A DNA stretch of 64,000 nucleotides from Dimorphilus gyrociliatus (Eukaryota; Annelida; Polychaeta; Dinophilidae), in NCBI GenBank assembly GCA_904063045.1, contig CAJFCJ010000025.1:744001-808000 (forward strand). The letters run 5' to 3'. Of the stretch, positions 36,615 to 48,899 are shown piece after piece. The position numbers and the translations under genes are program-made. Every line of letters starts with the position of its first letter. The first letter of the stretch is position 1. Below the pieces are notes generated by a model. That model was not told where the DNA came from. It ran no database searches and saw nothing but the letters and a program-made list of their open reading frames with translations.

Positions 36615-37955
36615 GGCAGCGCGGTGTTGGAAATTTTGCGCTATTTAGAAAGTTTCAATACGGCGTAAGTTGAAAATGACGATCATTGGTCACAATTTAA
36701 TAGTTAAATGAGCAAGAGGCATTAATTATCGATATATGATTGGATAAAACAGCTTTCATAGAGTAATATATATCTAGGAATTTAATTACCAAGAGAGGAG
36801 AGGAAGAGGCAAGGTTCATTATATATAATTTATCTCCTTTGTTAAAATGAGCTATTGACCCTTAAAACAAGGAAAATATAGGTCGAACTAAATAGTAAAA
36901 GATTATACATATTAACAGTATAAGTTTATATAAATAGATATTTAAAAAGGTAACAATAAATTCAAGATATAGAATCAATAAATAATACAAGAAAGAGAGA
37001 TTTGAACATTACTGTTTTTGAAATAATTACTTAAAATATACCGCAAAGAAAATAATAGCTATAATAAAAACATTAGACAGGTTAGACGGAACGTGTGTGT
37101 GTAAGAGAGAGGAAACGCCAACAGAATATGAATGAGCTAGAGAGACAAAGACTGATGCTGGTCGAAAAAAAGTCATAGTCTGACTAAGGTGTGTGGCGTT
37201 TTGTCTTCTTACCCTTTTTATTATTAAAGTAACCGAATTATAAAATAGAGTATATACACATTAAGAAGAGAATATCCTTAAATTACTTAACATTATCTAA
37301 GTAGATAAAAGGAGTGTTCTGAAATGATTATAGGGAAAGATAAAATTCATATTATGTTCTAATAAATACCAAACAACAATGAACTATTCACCGCGCAATT
37401 ACAGCTTTGAAGTTTTGTATAAGAAAGAAGAGCGCAAGGTTAATAAAGAGAATGTATAACATATATTATATATACTACGGCAATGGAGCTAACAGAGTTT
37501 ACAGTACTTTTATGATTAGTTGTTAAACGTGACAAAACAATGAATTAGAAAAAAATAACAAGTTTTTTCTTTTGCCTTATTAGTATAAATGTTATACTAC
37601 TTCTTTCTTTTTCTTTCTCTCTTTTTACATTTCAAATAATCATTCACTTCTATCTGCCTAGTATTTGTCCTTTTTCTCTCTCCTCATACTATTTGCCATT
37701 GCTATAAGATGATAGTTATCTAAACTTAGAACTGATTATTTTGATAAATTTAGAGTTGTAATTCAAATCAGTTATGAATAAATAATGTATATACATATAT
37801 ATATATACATAAATTTATATCTATATTGTAAGAAACGGAGTTTTATATATGTCACTATAGGTTTTTTCGCTGTTAGATGCCTTGTTGAACAGATGAGCTA
37901 CGGATTCTATGGAAAACAGTTAACACCTACGCCATTTGGTAGATAATCAGGACTG

Positions 37956-37958
<3 letters not shown>

Positions 37959-37988
<30 letters not shown>

Positions 37989-38013
37989 CTGTATATATAC
38001 AGTATATATATAA
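37959..38013. repeat. TA tract with nested CTG/CAG palindromes
   Basis: About 20 bp of alternating TA, then TATACTGTATATATACAGTA and another TA stretch. The unit is self-complementary and could extrude a cruciform or RNA hairpin. It is one of many copies of this motif in the window. Confidence 0.85.
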
Positions 38014-40322
38014 ATATGTGTATTGGTTCCATTTTTCATTACTCTTTTCATCTATTGTTACTCTCTGCTATGCACATGTTTGTTGCTAATTTTTTCTCTT
38101 TTCTCCTTAAGATTATGCGAGATTACTAAATTATTTATAATAACAATATTCAAATAAGCTATTTACTATATTAGTATTGATCGTAGTGAGTTTACTGAAA
38201 CTGTTGAACATTTAAAAAAGATGGTACAAATTAGTTTCTTTCCATCTCTTTGAATGAATATAATTGAGAGAGAAATACATGTAGTGACACGACCACAACA
38301 AAGCAACAAACAAAGAAAATATATTTAGAAGATGTTTTCTATGTTATTTTGATACTACAGTATGTTATGCTAATATTAAGGTCATTAATAAAGATAATCT
38401 TGAATTTTTGTAGTTTTAAGGTTTCTTTGAAAATTACTATTATACATCAATGGTTTAGTGGTTTCAGCACCTGAGTTATAATCATCTTCCAAGATAAAGC
38501 AGTATTCGAGTAAAAGGGTATATTAAAGTCTGGGCCAAACTGTTTATTTAAATGGAGAAATATCTTTAAGTGGTGAGATTGGATCAGACACTAGCAGACA
38601 ACACTAACGAAAAGGATAGAGGTTTTTAAGAGTTTATTGATTAGACACGATGAAAACGGTGAGAGAATTGTACTGATGATAGAATTATAAATTCATTCAC
38701 TTCATTCAAGTTAGCAAACAGCTAAGAGGTGGAAATTTGCGGAGAGGGGAGACAGGCAAAGGTAAGGAGAAGTATCTAACAGTCTTTTTAGATCACAAAG
38801 GAGGAGTATGCTAACAGTACTAAATAAAAGAGATGAAATGAATAAATATCCTGGCATTTATTGATACTCCTCTCTCTTAGGTAGTACTGTCATTGATTCT
38901 TAAACGATGTAGATGTTATGCAAACAAAAGAGAAAACAAAAGCCACTACGGATTCAATCTTCTTACTTCTTTAATTTATCTAACAGGTTTAATTAAATTG
39001 TTACAGTGAGAGAGTATTAGTTCATTTAGCAGAATTGGCAACTTTCTTTTTGTCTTTATAGGCAACAATAATAATTGGAATGTACGGGAAAGAAGGAAGA
39101 GAGAAAGAAAGAGATAGACAGATAGTTTAACAGAAGGAGAGAACGAAAAAAGTTTATATTAATCTTTCTCTTTACAATTATCCTCTGCTTTTAGGCCTTT
39201 TTAATTAATCTTGTGTTATCTTCTTCAATTTTAGTAGAAATATATATTAACATAGAAGGAAGAAGACATAAGAATTTATGAAAAGTACTCATATTCCGAA
39301 TTATCTTAAAAAGCGTCTTGTCAAGTAATTAAGAGTATTAAAGGAACATGATTTTTGAAATTTTTTTAAAAATTATTCTAGGTGGTGATAATTAATAATA
39401 TTTAAAGATCTGATCTTTTTGGTTAATTTTCTGAGATGTCAGGTATTTCATACACGAGAGACGCTTTTAATTTAATTGATAGGGCTTAGTTTACACCTTT
39501 AGAGGAATAGGATCTTTTCTATGAGATAACCAATGAAATAAGACATTTTTACAAAAACATAGTGCCTTTTAGTACTAGTTGTTTTACACAGATGGATAGA
39601 TATATGTTGTATATACTGTATATGCAATATATACACACTCATACAAGTATACATGTTGCATATGTACAATATACTGCATTATATCCTAGTGACTAACACA
39701 GCAATATAGGGAATTTTATTTGTGTATGTTTTTAATTAGTTTCTTTTCATCATACTGTACAGTCTTTTACTATATAGTGCACAACGTCCATTTTATTTGA
39801 ATTGTTGAAAAAATGGACGCCATCTTCTGGTGTGATAAACATAGTACCGTAATAAGTATATAGACAACTTTTAAGTTGTTAATTTAAAGATTAAGCTTGT
39901 AGGAGATTAGATAGAGACTATATAATAAACCCTTCGTTTATATAATAGTTAGTAATTTGCGGTTTCTACGTCATTTATATCTTTAATTATTTCATCTCTT
40001 TTTATTATGTTTACTTAAAGGATGCTGGTATTTGGGCGTCTCTTTTCTAGTGTAATTAAGAATAATAGACAGTATACTTTATATATAAACAGTACAACCA
40101 GTTATCATTAATCAAATGGAACACTTGTAAAATACTTTAATAGTTTACTTAATTAATATATATTAATATATATTAATATACATATACTGTATATAAGTGT
40201 TTGTTACACGATTACTCATGTTCCAATTAATAACATCAACTTGAAATACATTAAATATTATAATACTAATAACAATAATAATACTGTATACTGTAAATTT
40301 TAATGAGATAAAAACAACGTAC

Positions 40323-40438
40323 TTTTGATGTCTTTGATAATAAACCAGTTGGAATACAACGTACATCCCAAGCAAAGAATAGTGTAGGATATGAGGAACA
40401 GATAGGCGTACGTTTACATACTCAATAGCTGACGACAT
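40323..40438 (-). other. Possible orphan first exon of a membrane protein
   Basis: A minus-strand ATG opens 38 codons of better-than-background composition (start MSSAIEYVNVRLSVPHIL, then a hydrophobic helix GMYVVFQLVYY and RHQ) ending at donor AAAA|GTACGT. The layout recalls the first helix of GPR137-like seven-pass proteins. No matching downstream exon was found on the minus strand, so this may be an untranslated or fossil exon, or chance. Confidence 0.2.
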
Positions 40439-40981
40439 CTACTTAATTATGACAAATCGTCATAACATTTACATTTAATTTGTCTAGATTATATAAGTAA
40501 TATATAAACAACCGTCAATATATCAATATAAAGATTCTTACCTTTAACTTAGTTCTCTCGGTTTTTTTTATGTTCTTTTTGTTAAAGTTAAAATTGCTTT
40601 ATTCAAGTGGCAAATATTTAATCAGAAATTAAATAGCTAATTAATTAAATATAGATGATAAATTTTTTTTATTTCTAGGAAATGAGTTAAGAGTTGAATT
40701 GTTCTTACTTAAGTAGCTTCGCTATGTCTGTTTTCCTTTATTATGTTCTTGTTAGTCGTAACTTTTAACAGTTGATGAGTGCCATCTACGGGAATGTCAA
40801 TTTAATATCTTTTCCACTGTTCCTCATAACGAATATTTCTTTTAATAAATTGTTTGTACATTCATTTTTGAATTAGGCCTAAAGTTTTATGACGATCCAT
40901 TCGAATAGTGTGATTTTATAATAGCAAATTAATTAGGTGAGGTGAAAAAGTAGACTAATGTAGAAGACTTAAAAGAACAGT

Positions 40982-41896
40982 TTAAGAAGATTTAGTGCAA
41001 CTGAAAATAGAACAAAACTTTCTTCGAAATTCTTTAACTGTATACAGATATATCAGCGGATTCCAAAAGCTATTACTTATGGCTAAAAAAGTAATATAAA
41101 AGTGAATTGAGCCAATGGGATGTCCAGTAACCATTTCCGGTATAATAGATCCCATTAAATATGGTGTCCAAGCTATCAAGAGTCCGAAATGTAGCACAAA
41201 CATTGTTTTAATAGATTTAAAGTGTATCGCATAAAGTTGTCGACGATTTAAATGGTTTTGCTCTTGTATTCGCTTGGCTTGTTTCCTTACGAGAAGGTAA
41301 ATATTAATATCAGAGATCAAAGCCACTATTGTTGGGAGGAAGAGAGAAACTAATGTCTTTAGTATAGTTAAAACAGTTGCGGAAACATTGTATTGGCAGA
41401 TATAACTATCTGTTTCGTATCTAGAGACCTCCTTATTAAAAAGTATTTCAACGCAAAAGCCAAGAACCAATATCCATGTGACGGCTATGCAAGGTAGACA
41501 GAATTTTTCAATTTTCACAAATACGAACGGCTTCTTAATAGATATAAATTTAAATATTGTTATAAGCATCATATTTAAAAGAGAGGACATACAGCAAACG
41601 TGTATGAAAAATACATCAAATGAACAATATCTATCCGTTAAGATACTTTCTTGCTTGAGTATGACATATATATTTCTTGATAATCCAGAACATCCCAGAA
41701 AACAATCCGCTACTGCCAATGAAATAATTAACTTGATAATAAAAGGAGGCAGCGATTTGATAGATGATATTAGTTTTATTGTTGACGCATTAAGAATTAT
41801 CATTAACATCTCTGAGAAAAGATACGCTAACCATTTAATATCTTTAGCCGTTATATGAGACCAAGCTTGAGGTAGCTCCCTACTCTGGTTAAACAT
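40982..41896 (-). CDS. Rhodopsin-family G-protein-coupled receptor, orphan
   Basis: Intronless frame of 304 residues with seven hydrophobic helices. Landmarks: N-terminal glycosylation site NQS; TM2 SLAVADCFLG with the sodium-site Asp; the disulfide pair Cys in CSFDVFF (start of TM3) and ICQYN (loop 2); TM6 LLIAWTPY (CWxP altered to AWTP); TM7 NPLIYLYTVKEF (NPxxY) followed by the basic helix-8 segment FRRKF. The DRY position after TM3 reads FKF (ITIFKFISIKKP), losing both the acidic and the arginine residue. Extracellular and intracellular loops are short, as in amine/adenosine-like class A receptors, but the ligand cannot be named. Stop TAA at 40982-40984. The compact single exon suggests a lineage-expanded receptor family. 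Confidence 0.88.
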   Translation of the reverse strand: MFNQSRELPQAWSHITAKDIKWLAYLFSEMLMIILNASTIKLISSIKSLPPFIIKLIISLAVADCFLGCSGLSRNIYVILKQESILTDRYCSFDVFFIHVCCMSSLLNMMLITIFKFISIKKPFVFVKIEKFCLPCIAVTWILVLGFCVEILFNKEVSRYETDSYICQYNVSATVLTILKTLVSLFLPTIVALISDINIYLLVRKQAKRIQEQNHLNRRQLYAIHFKSIKTMFVLHFGLLIAWTPYLMGSIIPEMVTGHPIGSIHFYITFLAISNSFWNPLIYLYTVKEFRRKFCSIFSCTKSS

Positions 41897-42453
41897 TCTA
41901 CTGGTGTGAAAAACAAATTGAAGGGCGTCATAACCTTACCATGGAATCACTTATCATGAAATTATGTTTATACCTGACAAAAATGTCAATGACTTTTAAC
42001 AGTATTTTACGTTTACGTATTTCTTTCTTACTCTTATTAATGAAAAAATACTGGCTGATTTAAAACACAGAAGAATCTGAAGAGAAAGAAGCTTTTAAGG
42101 AAGAGAAAGCGATAGGGACGGAAGGAAGAATAAAGAGTAGAAAATGTAATTCTGGATATATAATAGGGTGAAATGTATTTTTATAACAAATAAAAAGCAG
42201 ACTTAATAGTTGTCTTTTATCAGTTTTGTTCTTTTATAGTGAATTTTTCATATTCTGAATGTAAGACAACTCTTCAAAACAAATACAAATACCTTTAAAT
42301 TGTCCGTACACGTATAAAAGAAGATTTTGTAATGGTCTTCGTGAAAGTGGTACAGGAAAAGATTCAATATATACAGTTTACAGGGAAGAAATAAAGAAAA
42401 GACCAGCAGAGAAAAGTTAATCATTTATTTTTCATCTATTCACTTTCGCCAGG
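41897..42453. other. Divergent intergenic region, GPCR/cysteine-rich peptide
   Basis: 557 bp between the divergent GPCR (-) and the small secreted protein (+); it should contain both promoters. It holds purine-rich stretches around 42070-42150. An AG with a mixed pyrimidine lead ends at 42452, just before the + strand ATG, so a spliced leader exon or trans-splice site there is possible. Confidence 0.4.
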
Positions 42454-42835
42454 ATGAAATTTGTTCTAGCGTTTATCTGCTCTATACTCCTTTCGGTTTC
42501 TACTTGTCCAAGACGATTTAAACACGAGTCTAATGATAAATCTGTACGATTTCTATCTTCTTCTCTTTTCCTTTTCTATATTATTTTATGAAATTTTGCA
42601 GTTGAAAACTTCTCTCTCGGAGATCCTATTTAAAAGTGAGAAAAACTTAATGAAAGCAAAATGGTTTTCCCTTACCAATAATAGATGGTTTTTTATTGCG
42701 CAATCGGATTATTTATATTGTATATGCATTAAAAAATGTTCAAAGAGCACTGTAAACAGTTGGAAATGTGAAATGGAATGTAAACTTAAACATCCTGCTC
42801 ATCATTCTCAAAAATGCTCACCTGATTCTACATGA
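42454..42835 (+). CDS. Small secreted cysteine-rich protein
   Basis: Two exons, 42454-42543 and 42602-42835, joined in phase 0 give 107 residues. The first exon encodes a clear signal peptide (MKFVLAFICSILLSVSTC). The second ends in a compact cysteine framework C-x-C-x3-C-x9-C-x3-C-x10-C, rich in lysine and histidine. I recognise no family; candidates by size and layout are a secreted peptide hormone, an antimicrobial peptide or a mucus protein. Donor TCT|GTACGA is weak but the acceptor TTTTGCAG is good, and without splicing the signal peptide would run into a stop. It converges on the pecanex gene, 107 bp between stops; an AATAAA at 42951 may serve it. Confidence 0.6.
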
Positions 42836-42942
42836 AATCTGACGCAACATATAAAATATTCAAACAATACGAAAAAGATGAGAGGTTAGCTATTATGATC
42901 AGTACTCTTATCATTTGTACAACATTTCATTATAATATGTGA

Positions 42943-45900
42943 CTATATTGAATAAATGTTTTGCATCTGTGATATAAAAAGAGGATAGCCTAAAGGTGGA
43001 TTAGCTGCTTGAACAGTTAAATTTCTTAGAATTGAAGGTTCGGCCTGAATACTATATCTTTCGTCGTCATCGTTGGTCATATAGAATAATTCCAAAGATA
43101 AATTTGCCCATTGAGATTTTACAGATTCTTCTTCTAGAGCAGCTATAAAAAACTCTTCATCTTCTCTCCTAGTAAGATTCCTACTGCAAAAAGTCTTAGT
43201 CTCCTCCGTGTATTGGAGTAGAAAGATATTTTCAATTCTCTTTTCAATCATTTCAATTAATTCTTTATCATTTTCTAAGCCAATAAACCAATTTTCGTTC
43301 ATATCAATTAGACTATCTTGCAATTCTTCATTAGTTTCAGGACAAATTAAAAAATGATTTAAACTTGCTCGAAGACAATACCTTGAATAAAAGGATTTTT
43401 TTGCGGTTAATGAATATTCATAGGTAATAAATACTAGAATGAACGTATTTGAAACATTGAATACCTTACTGAAACTTTAATAGCATGCTTTAGCGGCTCG
43501 TTTAGACTCTCTTGAACAATTCCTTTATAAAGTTTATAGATATGTTGAGCGTTAAAGAAATCACCTATTAAATGATAAAGCGAATATTTTTCTATTAATA
43601 GTGAACTATAAACTATTACCTTCTTTTAATATAATATTTTTGGATAAATATGCAAATTTCAGCAAATTATTCTCATTGAATATCCAATCATTTTCCTTGT
43701 TTTTGATGCAATTTAACCAGTCCTTATCTATTGAATATTTATGTTCGTATTGAATGTGTGAAAGGGAACTTTCAAATGAATAGCTTGAATAAATTTCCCT
43801 AATAAGTTTCCAAGTAAGTACTTTAGGTAAGTTTGATTTGAAAATTTCAATAAATTCTTTAGAGTCGATTACACCGGTTAAACGATTTTTAACGTCTGAA
43901 TAGGTTTCAATTTTGTTCCTGCTAATCGGTTTGAAGGTACATTTTGTTGGAAAATATCTATTGTAGAAGGAGAATCTATCAAAATATCTTTCGAATTTAT
44001 CATCTAAAAATGCCGCCTCGACTGTATGGCACGAAGTTTCTTGTAACTCTAAACCCTTCACTGAAATATGCTTATAACAGAAGCCTTCTTCTTCTATACT
44101 AATCCATAAAATTCTATCTTGATTGCGTAATAGAAACATTGATCCAGCTGGGCAATAACCAAATTTACCAGTTTCCATACACTCTTGAAATAATTTACAT
44201 ACACCTTGCAACATATCGTTGTAGATAAGTTGGTCGAGATTATCATTCGTAGTTGGACTAGGATTTGTTAAGCAAGATTTCCTTAACCTTGGAAAGGATG
44301 GAAATATGAGTATGGGAAGAGTAAAAAGGGGTAGAAGAGAAGTAGAAATTACACTCGATATTAGAATAACAGAAACCGTGTATGGAAATGTCAAAATATT
44401 AAAACAAACTACCAAAGGTAAACTCGATCTTCTCATTTTTTTATATGTGCAAAAGTTGATTAACAGTTTTGTGTAGAAGGCGATCTTTTCGAAAAAATTA
44501 AACAGAATTTTTAGGCCTAAACTAATGAAGAACAGAAGTAATGGCTTCTCTAATTCACCATCGGCTATTTTTAGAAAATAAACAATGCTAAATATGCAAA
44601 TATCAAAATGTGATGAAACTGTTTTCTGCCATCCCTAATCAATAAGAAGTTAAGGTATATTTAAAATATAATTTAGAAATTGTACGAAACAAACCCTTCT
44701 ATTAGTTCTGAAACTTGCCAAAATTGACCAAACATCTTTCTTTTTAACATCGGTTAAAAGAGTATAATTAAACATTTGTATCAATAATGGAATAACTATA
44801 AGGGAAAAAAGAAAAGAAAAACACAATAAAGTAACTAATTTTGATCTTTGATCTCTTTATTTATCTTTCGTTTTTTTCATCTTGAAATAGTTATGTTACC
44901 TAATCTATGTAGAATTCGGTAAATGTAGTCGCATGTTTCTGATAGCTTTGTTTTTCTTTTGAAGAGAAAATTACTATTACTTTGAACTATTGAACAAAAG
45001 ATAAATAGCCCAAAGAGGCCAATGCACCCATAGTTCAATGCCTTTTGGTTATCCAATTCGATTGTGTAGCATACGGTTGTTAATCCAGAAGATAGAATAA
45101 TTATAATTAAATAATTAATGAATTGTTTCAAGTTCTTTCTTCTTCGGATTACATCAATAAAACAATTGTAATCCAATGATAAAGTGAGAGAAAAACAATT
45201 TAAGAGGATTGGAAGAGTAAGATTGGCCTTTGGTACGAAATTCAAGGATACTAGACAACACATCGACAGTAAGAGATTAATTAAAGATCTAACAGAAAAA
45301 AGACATATTTCTATTAATGGAATTAATTAATAAAACTGCAATTACCGTAAATTCGATGAAGATTCCGTTGATCCAAAACCCAAAGTATTTATTTGTTCAA
45401 TAGACCATAGAACAAAGACTTTAATTGGTGGAAGAAATCCTATTGTCCATAGAATAGGTAAGATACAAAATATATATTGGAGATAATTATCAAAAAATTC
45501 CAATTCCTCTTTAAAGATTACACTTTTAATGGTAAAACAAGAAATTATACAGACTATCTATTGAAATCGCCTCTAATTTTTTAGTAGCTTATCGTTTTTA
45601 CCTTTTTAAATAATCGATAAAGACAATGATTAAAATGTAGAAACTTCTGAGAAATGAGGTCATTCTATCATTTGATTCGAGGACAGCAACCTCTTGAGGT
45701 GTTCTAAAGATGAGTGGGTAGACACCCAAGGAAACAGTAATCCAAGAAAAAACACAGATTATTATTGATGTATAATTCGCCATTAATTTGTCATTACAAT
45801 TGAATAAGAATGTGAAAAAGTTTACAATTATACAAGTAACAAATTGCGCAATTAATAAAATCTTTTTCTCTCTATTAGGCATTAAAAATTCAAGCGTTTC

Positions 45901-46269
45901 TTCACCAAAACCATCGAATTCTATATCATTTTCATCATCGAAAAGTTTGCGCTTAAAAGGAACAATCTTTTCTTTACTCTTTCTCTTTTTAAATATTCTT
46001 ATCGAATGTAAAATAGAATAAAGAATACATAATAGAAAAGTATGAACTGCTGCTAGAATATGGATATCAAAGGACGATTTGTAATAGACGAAAGTAAATA
46101 TTCCACCACTTATAGATGGTAGTAATAACAAAGTAATTTGGAGGAGAATAATGTAGATAGGTATTGTAAAGTCGGCAGAAATTTTTACTCCTCCTAATAT
46201 TGTTGTTAGTATGCGATTTTTAAGAAATCTTCTCTTATATTCGCTTAGCAGAGGTACTTGACTCGTCAT
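42943..46269 (-). CDS. Pecanex-like protein 4 (multipass membrane protein)
   Basis: Exons in transcript order: 46269-45602, 45522-45346, 45288-44900, 44795-44695, 44634-43620, 43564-43465, 43381-42943; 2,889 bp, 962 residues with consistent phases. The N-terminus SQVPLLSEYKRRF and ILGGVKISADF matches vertebrate PCNX4, followed by about 10 hydrophobic segments. The middle carries LLPLFTLPILIFPSFPR and KGLELQETSCHTVEA; the C-terminus carries SQWANLSLELFYMTNDDDER, YSIQAEP and ILRNLTVQAANPPLGYP, the most conserved block of the pecanex C-terminal domain. Vertebrate PCNX4 has about 1,170 residues; the central insert with low-complexity sequence is shorter here. Pecanex proteins are ER/endomembrane proteins linked to Notch signalling in flies; the role of PCNX4 is poorly known. 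Confidence 0.93.
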
Positions 46270-46960
46270 TATTTTCTCTCTTTTTTATTATCGCTTCTCC
46301 TCCTCCTTCCCCTTCTTCTTCTTCCTTTTCTTTTTCTTTTTCTTCTTTATTCCCTTTTATCTTATTCCTTTCTTTCAAATAGATGTTCTACTTTTTTCCT
46401 GCTTACATTGCTTTCTTTATTACTTAAACCAAAAAGAAAAATGAATAGTTCTCTACAAAAGAGGTAGATTAGTTCAAATAATCAAGTATTATGTTTCTGT
46501 AATAGCTGGCTAAATGAACATATCCGCTTTCAAGATTACCTTTTTTACACCTTAATCAACAAACTAGTCGTCATAAAAAATTTACAAGCAGGCGTATATT
46601 CGGTATAAATATATATTTACCTTGACAACCTTGAAAAAAGTATGCCATTTTCTGATTTATTATAATTTATTCAGCTAAAATCTAGTTGCTATAGTAACTG
46701 AATATCAATTGAGACGAGAGGAGAGTTAATTATTGATAATTTTTTGTATTCATTCAAAATTTTGTTAGTTAAAATAGAAATAGACACAAAAAAAACTTTA
46801 AGCCTATCACAATATAAATGATTATGGCCTATTAATTTGTTTTTTATATGCATAAAGCAGTTTGTTAAAGGTGTTGATTGAAATAGGGGAAGAGAGGAAT
46901 AAGTACACACTCAAAGAAAAGTGACATGTTTGTTTGTTAGTGTTTTTCCATTATTTTCAT
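46270..46960. other. Intergenic region between annexin and pecanex genes
   Basis: 691 bp. Just upstream of the pecanex ATG lies a pyrimidine-rich tract (about 46271-46380, CT and TTC repeats), presumably promoter/leader sequence. The left part is the annexin 3' flank. Open frames on either strand here are low-complexity by-products. Confidence 0.5.
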
Positions 46961-48427
46961 TTATAAGATAATGAATGGATCCAAAATTTTGATGAGCATC
47001 TTCTGTACATCTCCCGCAAATTCTTGTTTAATGAATTTCACCAGAGTTTTCTTGTATTTCGCTTTAAAAGATATTCTTATGTTTTGAAGGTCAATCTAAA
47101 AAATAATACATTAGCGTAATAGTTGATGAAATAAGAGGAAAAATAATAAAGAAAAGGCTGCGTAAAGAGATTACTTACCTCTGATCTAGCTATAAGTAGT
47201 CTATAAACTGATTCATCATCATCAACCTCTCCATTTAGTGCTTCTTTAATACGATCGGCAAAGTACTCGTAACGATCCCTTGCGAATTTAGCTGTACGTT
47301 TTTTTTATATTTTAATGGTTTTTACCTATTATATTTTAGTCAATAATATCATTTGAAAAGGAGAATATATACCTAGAAAGAGGAGACCGGTTTTTGCATT
47401 GTTTTGCAAATCTTGCTCAATAGTCTCTTCTGGAGTTTTTTCCCTTTGTTGTTTGTAGATAGAAAATACCTATTTATTTCAACATTTATGAACAATCAAG
47501 TTAATTAATCATAAGATAATTATGATATTATCGTAGGGACCTCTCTTAGATGAGCCCAACTTCTATTGGTAAAAACATCTATTAAAGAATCCATATCAGT
47601 ACCTTCTCTCCCTTCCGTAGCCTGTTTTGACCAAATAGCAAAATGAACAGATATTTCTAAATAGATATCAGTGTGAAAAGAAGTAGTTGGATTAAAGATA
47701 GATATACATAACTTATAGATAGTTTCAGCATCAGCTTCAGCAAGAGATAAGTCAATATCCTTAAATTTAATTTGTTCTCTGTCAGCTTCGCAAAGTGCCA
47801 AGAGTAACTATAAATTTGAATAATTTAATATTAATAATAAAAGATATCTGATATATATACAGTATATATATATACTGTATATTCTATATATATCTTACTT
47901 TTTGTAATTGGGGCTTTTCTTGAGTTTTTGCAGCAATATCATCGGTAAGTTGTGAATTAAATTCTGTTTTTAAGGAAAGTATATAAAAAAGAACATTTGA
48001 TTAAACTATATAAATAAAAAAGAGAGATCATTAAGGTGACAAGAAGAGGCTTTCTTTACTTTCATTGTAGACGTCCTTTAAGGCGATGATTTGATCTTTA
48101 GTTCCAGCGCATAGAATTTCTAATAACCAATGCTCCTTATAATCCTCTCCTTGCGCTTCCTTAAAAGTATAAAAGAAATAATAGTTAAAGAGATAATTTA
48201 GTGAACAGAGTTAAGAAAGACAAGAAGAGTAAATAAAGAAGGAGGAGGGGGAGATAAAGGCAGAAGAGATAGAGATGCAGAAATAAACTGTTCTTACGTT
48301 AGGAAATAGAGCTCTTCTTACACATTGAGCGTCAAATTCTTTTCTTGGAAGCATAAGAAAGAGTACAATTGTCTCGAAATCTCCGAGTAAATCATCTCTC
48401 AAGTCTTCAATGAGATTCTAGCAATAT

Positions 48428-48469
<42 letters not shown>

Positions 48470-48899
48470 CTAAAAATAATTAAATAATTAGTTTACTCTA
48501 TTGAAGATGTCGTTATACTTGTCTTTAACTATCTGCCTTTGCTCATTACTAAGATTAGTTAGAACGTGAATTACTGGAATTAAACTAATACCTGAAATGA
48601 AATAGAATAAAACAAATAAGTTAATAATATAAAGATGAATATTTTAATTAAAAAATTTGCATCTTCTAACCAAGTCCTTTCAGATCCTTATGAAGAAATC
48701 TTGCTGCACTCTCTGCAGCTTCTGGGCAAAAACTGTTGTTAGGCCTGATTGTTGGCTAAAGAAAAAAAATGACAATTTACAATTAGTTAATTAAAGAGAC
48801 AGTAGTATAATTACTAACACATGGTGGGGCATCGTCTTTTTTAGTGGCATCCAAGCCTCTAAAAAACTTTTTTAAAGCTTCTGGATCGAATTCAGCCAT
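46961..48899 (-). CDS. Annexin with degenerate calcium-binding repeats
   Basis: Exons in transcript order: 48899-48819, 48755-48671, 48591-48497, 48417-48298, 48159-48060, 47963-47899, 47807-47541, 47469-47373, 47291-47179, 47095-46961; 1,158 bp, 385 residues. Four annexin repeats: R1, about residues 36-110 (LHKDLKGLGI, NLIEDLRDDLLGDFETIV); R2, 115-187 (WLLEILCAGTKDQII); R3, 200-276 (REGTDMDSLIDVFTNRSW); R4, 290-365 (RYEYFADRIKEALNGEVDDD, LLIARSEIDLQNIRISF). Annexins bind acidic membranes through GxGT calcium loops with a distal acidic residue. R1 has KGLGI without the TDE, R2 lacks the loop, R3 keeps GREGTD, R4 has LNGEVD. Calcium-dependent binding is thus probably reduced to one or two sites. 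The N-terminal tail is short. The donor of exon 7 (GAG|GTCCCT) is weak. Confidence 0.93.
47852..47884. repeat. Paired TATACAGTATA / TATACTGTATA palindrome
   Basis: Inside the 47808-47898 annexin intron. Two CAG/CTG-centred palindromes in tandem, complementary to each other, fill a third of this short intron. Confidence 0.85.
48431..48469 (+). repeat. (AAT)n microsatellite
   Basis: Thirteen or so near-perfect AAT units inside an annexin intron between exons 3 and 4. Confidence 0.95.

Larger units (their letters stand above)
36615..40981. other. Large intergenic region between AMT and GPCR genes
   Basis: 4.4 kb, the longest stretch without a firm gene. It is AT-rich, with purine-rich patches around 38.7-39.2 kb, a long TA tract with embedded CTG/CAG palindromes at 37959-38013 and further palindromes near 39609 and 40181. 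A possible orphan exon (40323-40438) is listed separately. A weak tRNA-promoter-like box near 38460 did not fold into a tRNA. Confidence 0.5.

Noticed and set aside
38440-38530. tRNA-like A box (TGGTTTAGTGG) and a weak B box (ATTCGAGTA)
   Set aside because: The flanks do not fold into acceptor, anticodon and T arms; at best a degraded tRNA-derived repeat or chance.
46258-46467. Leucine/serine-rich plus-strand frame
   Set aside because: Translation of a CT-rich tract upstream of the pecanex gene; low complexity without a gene signal.
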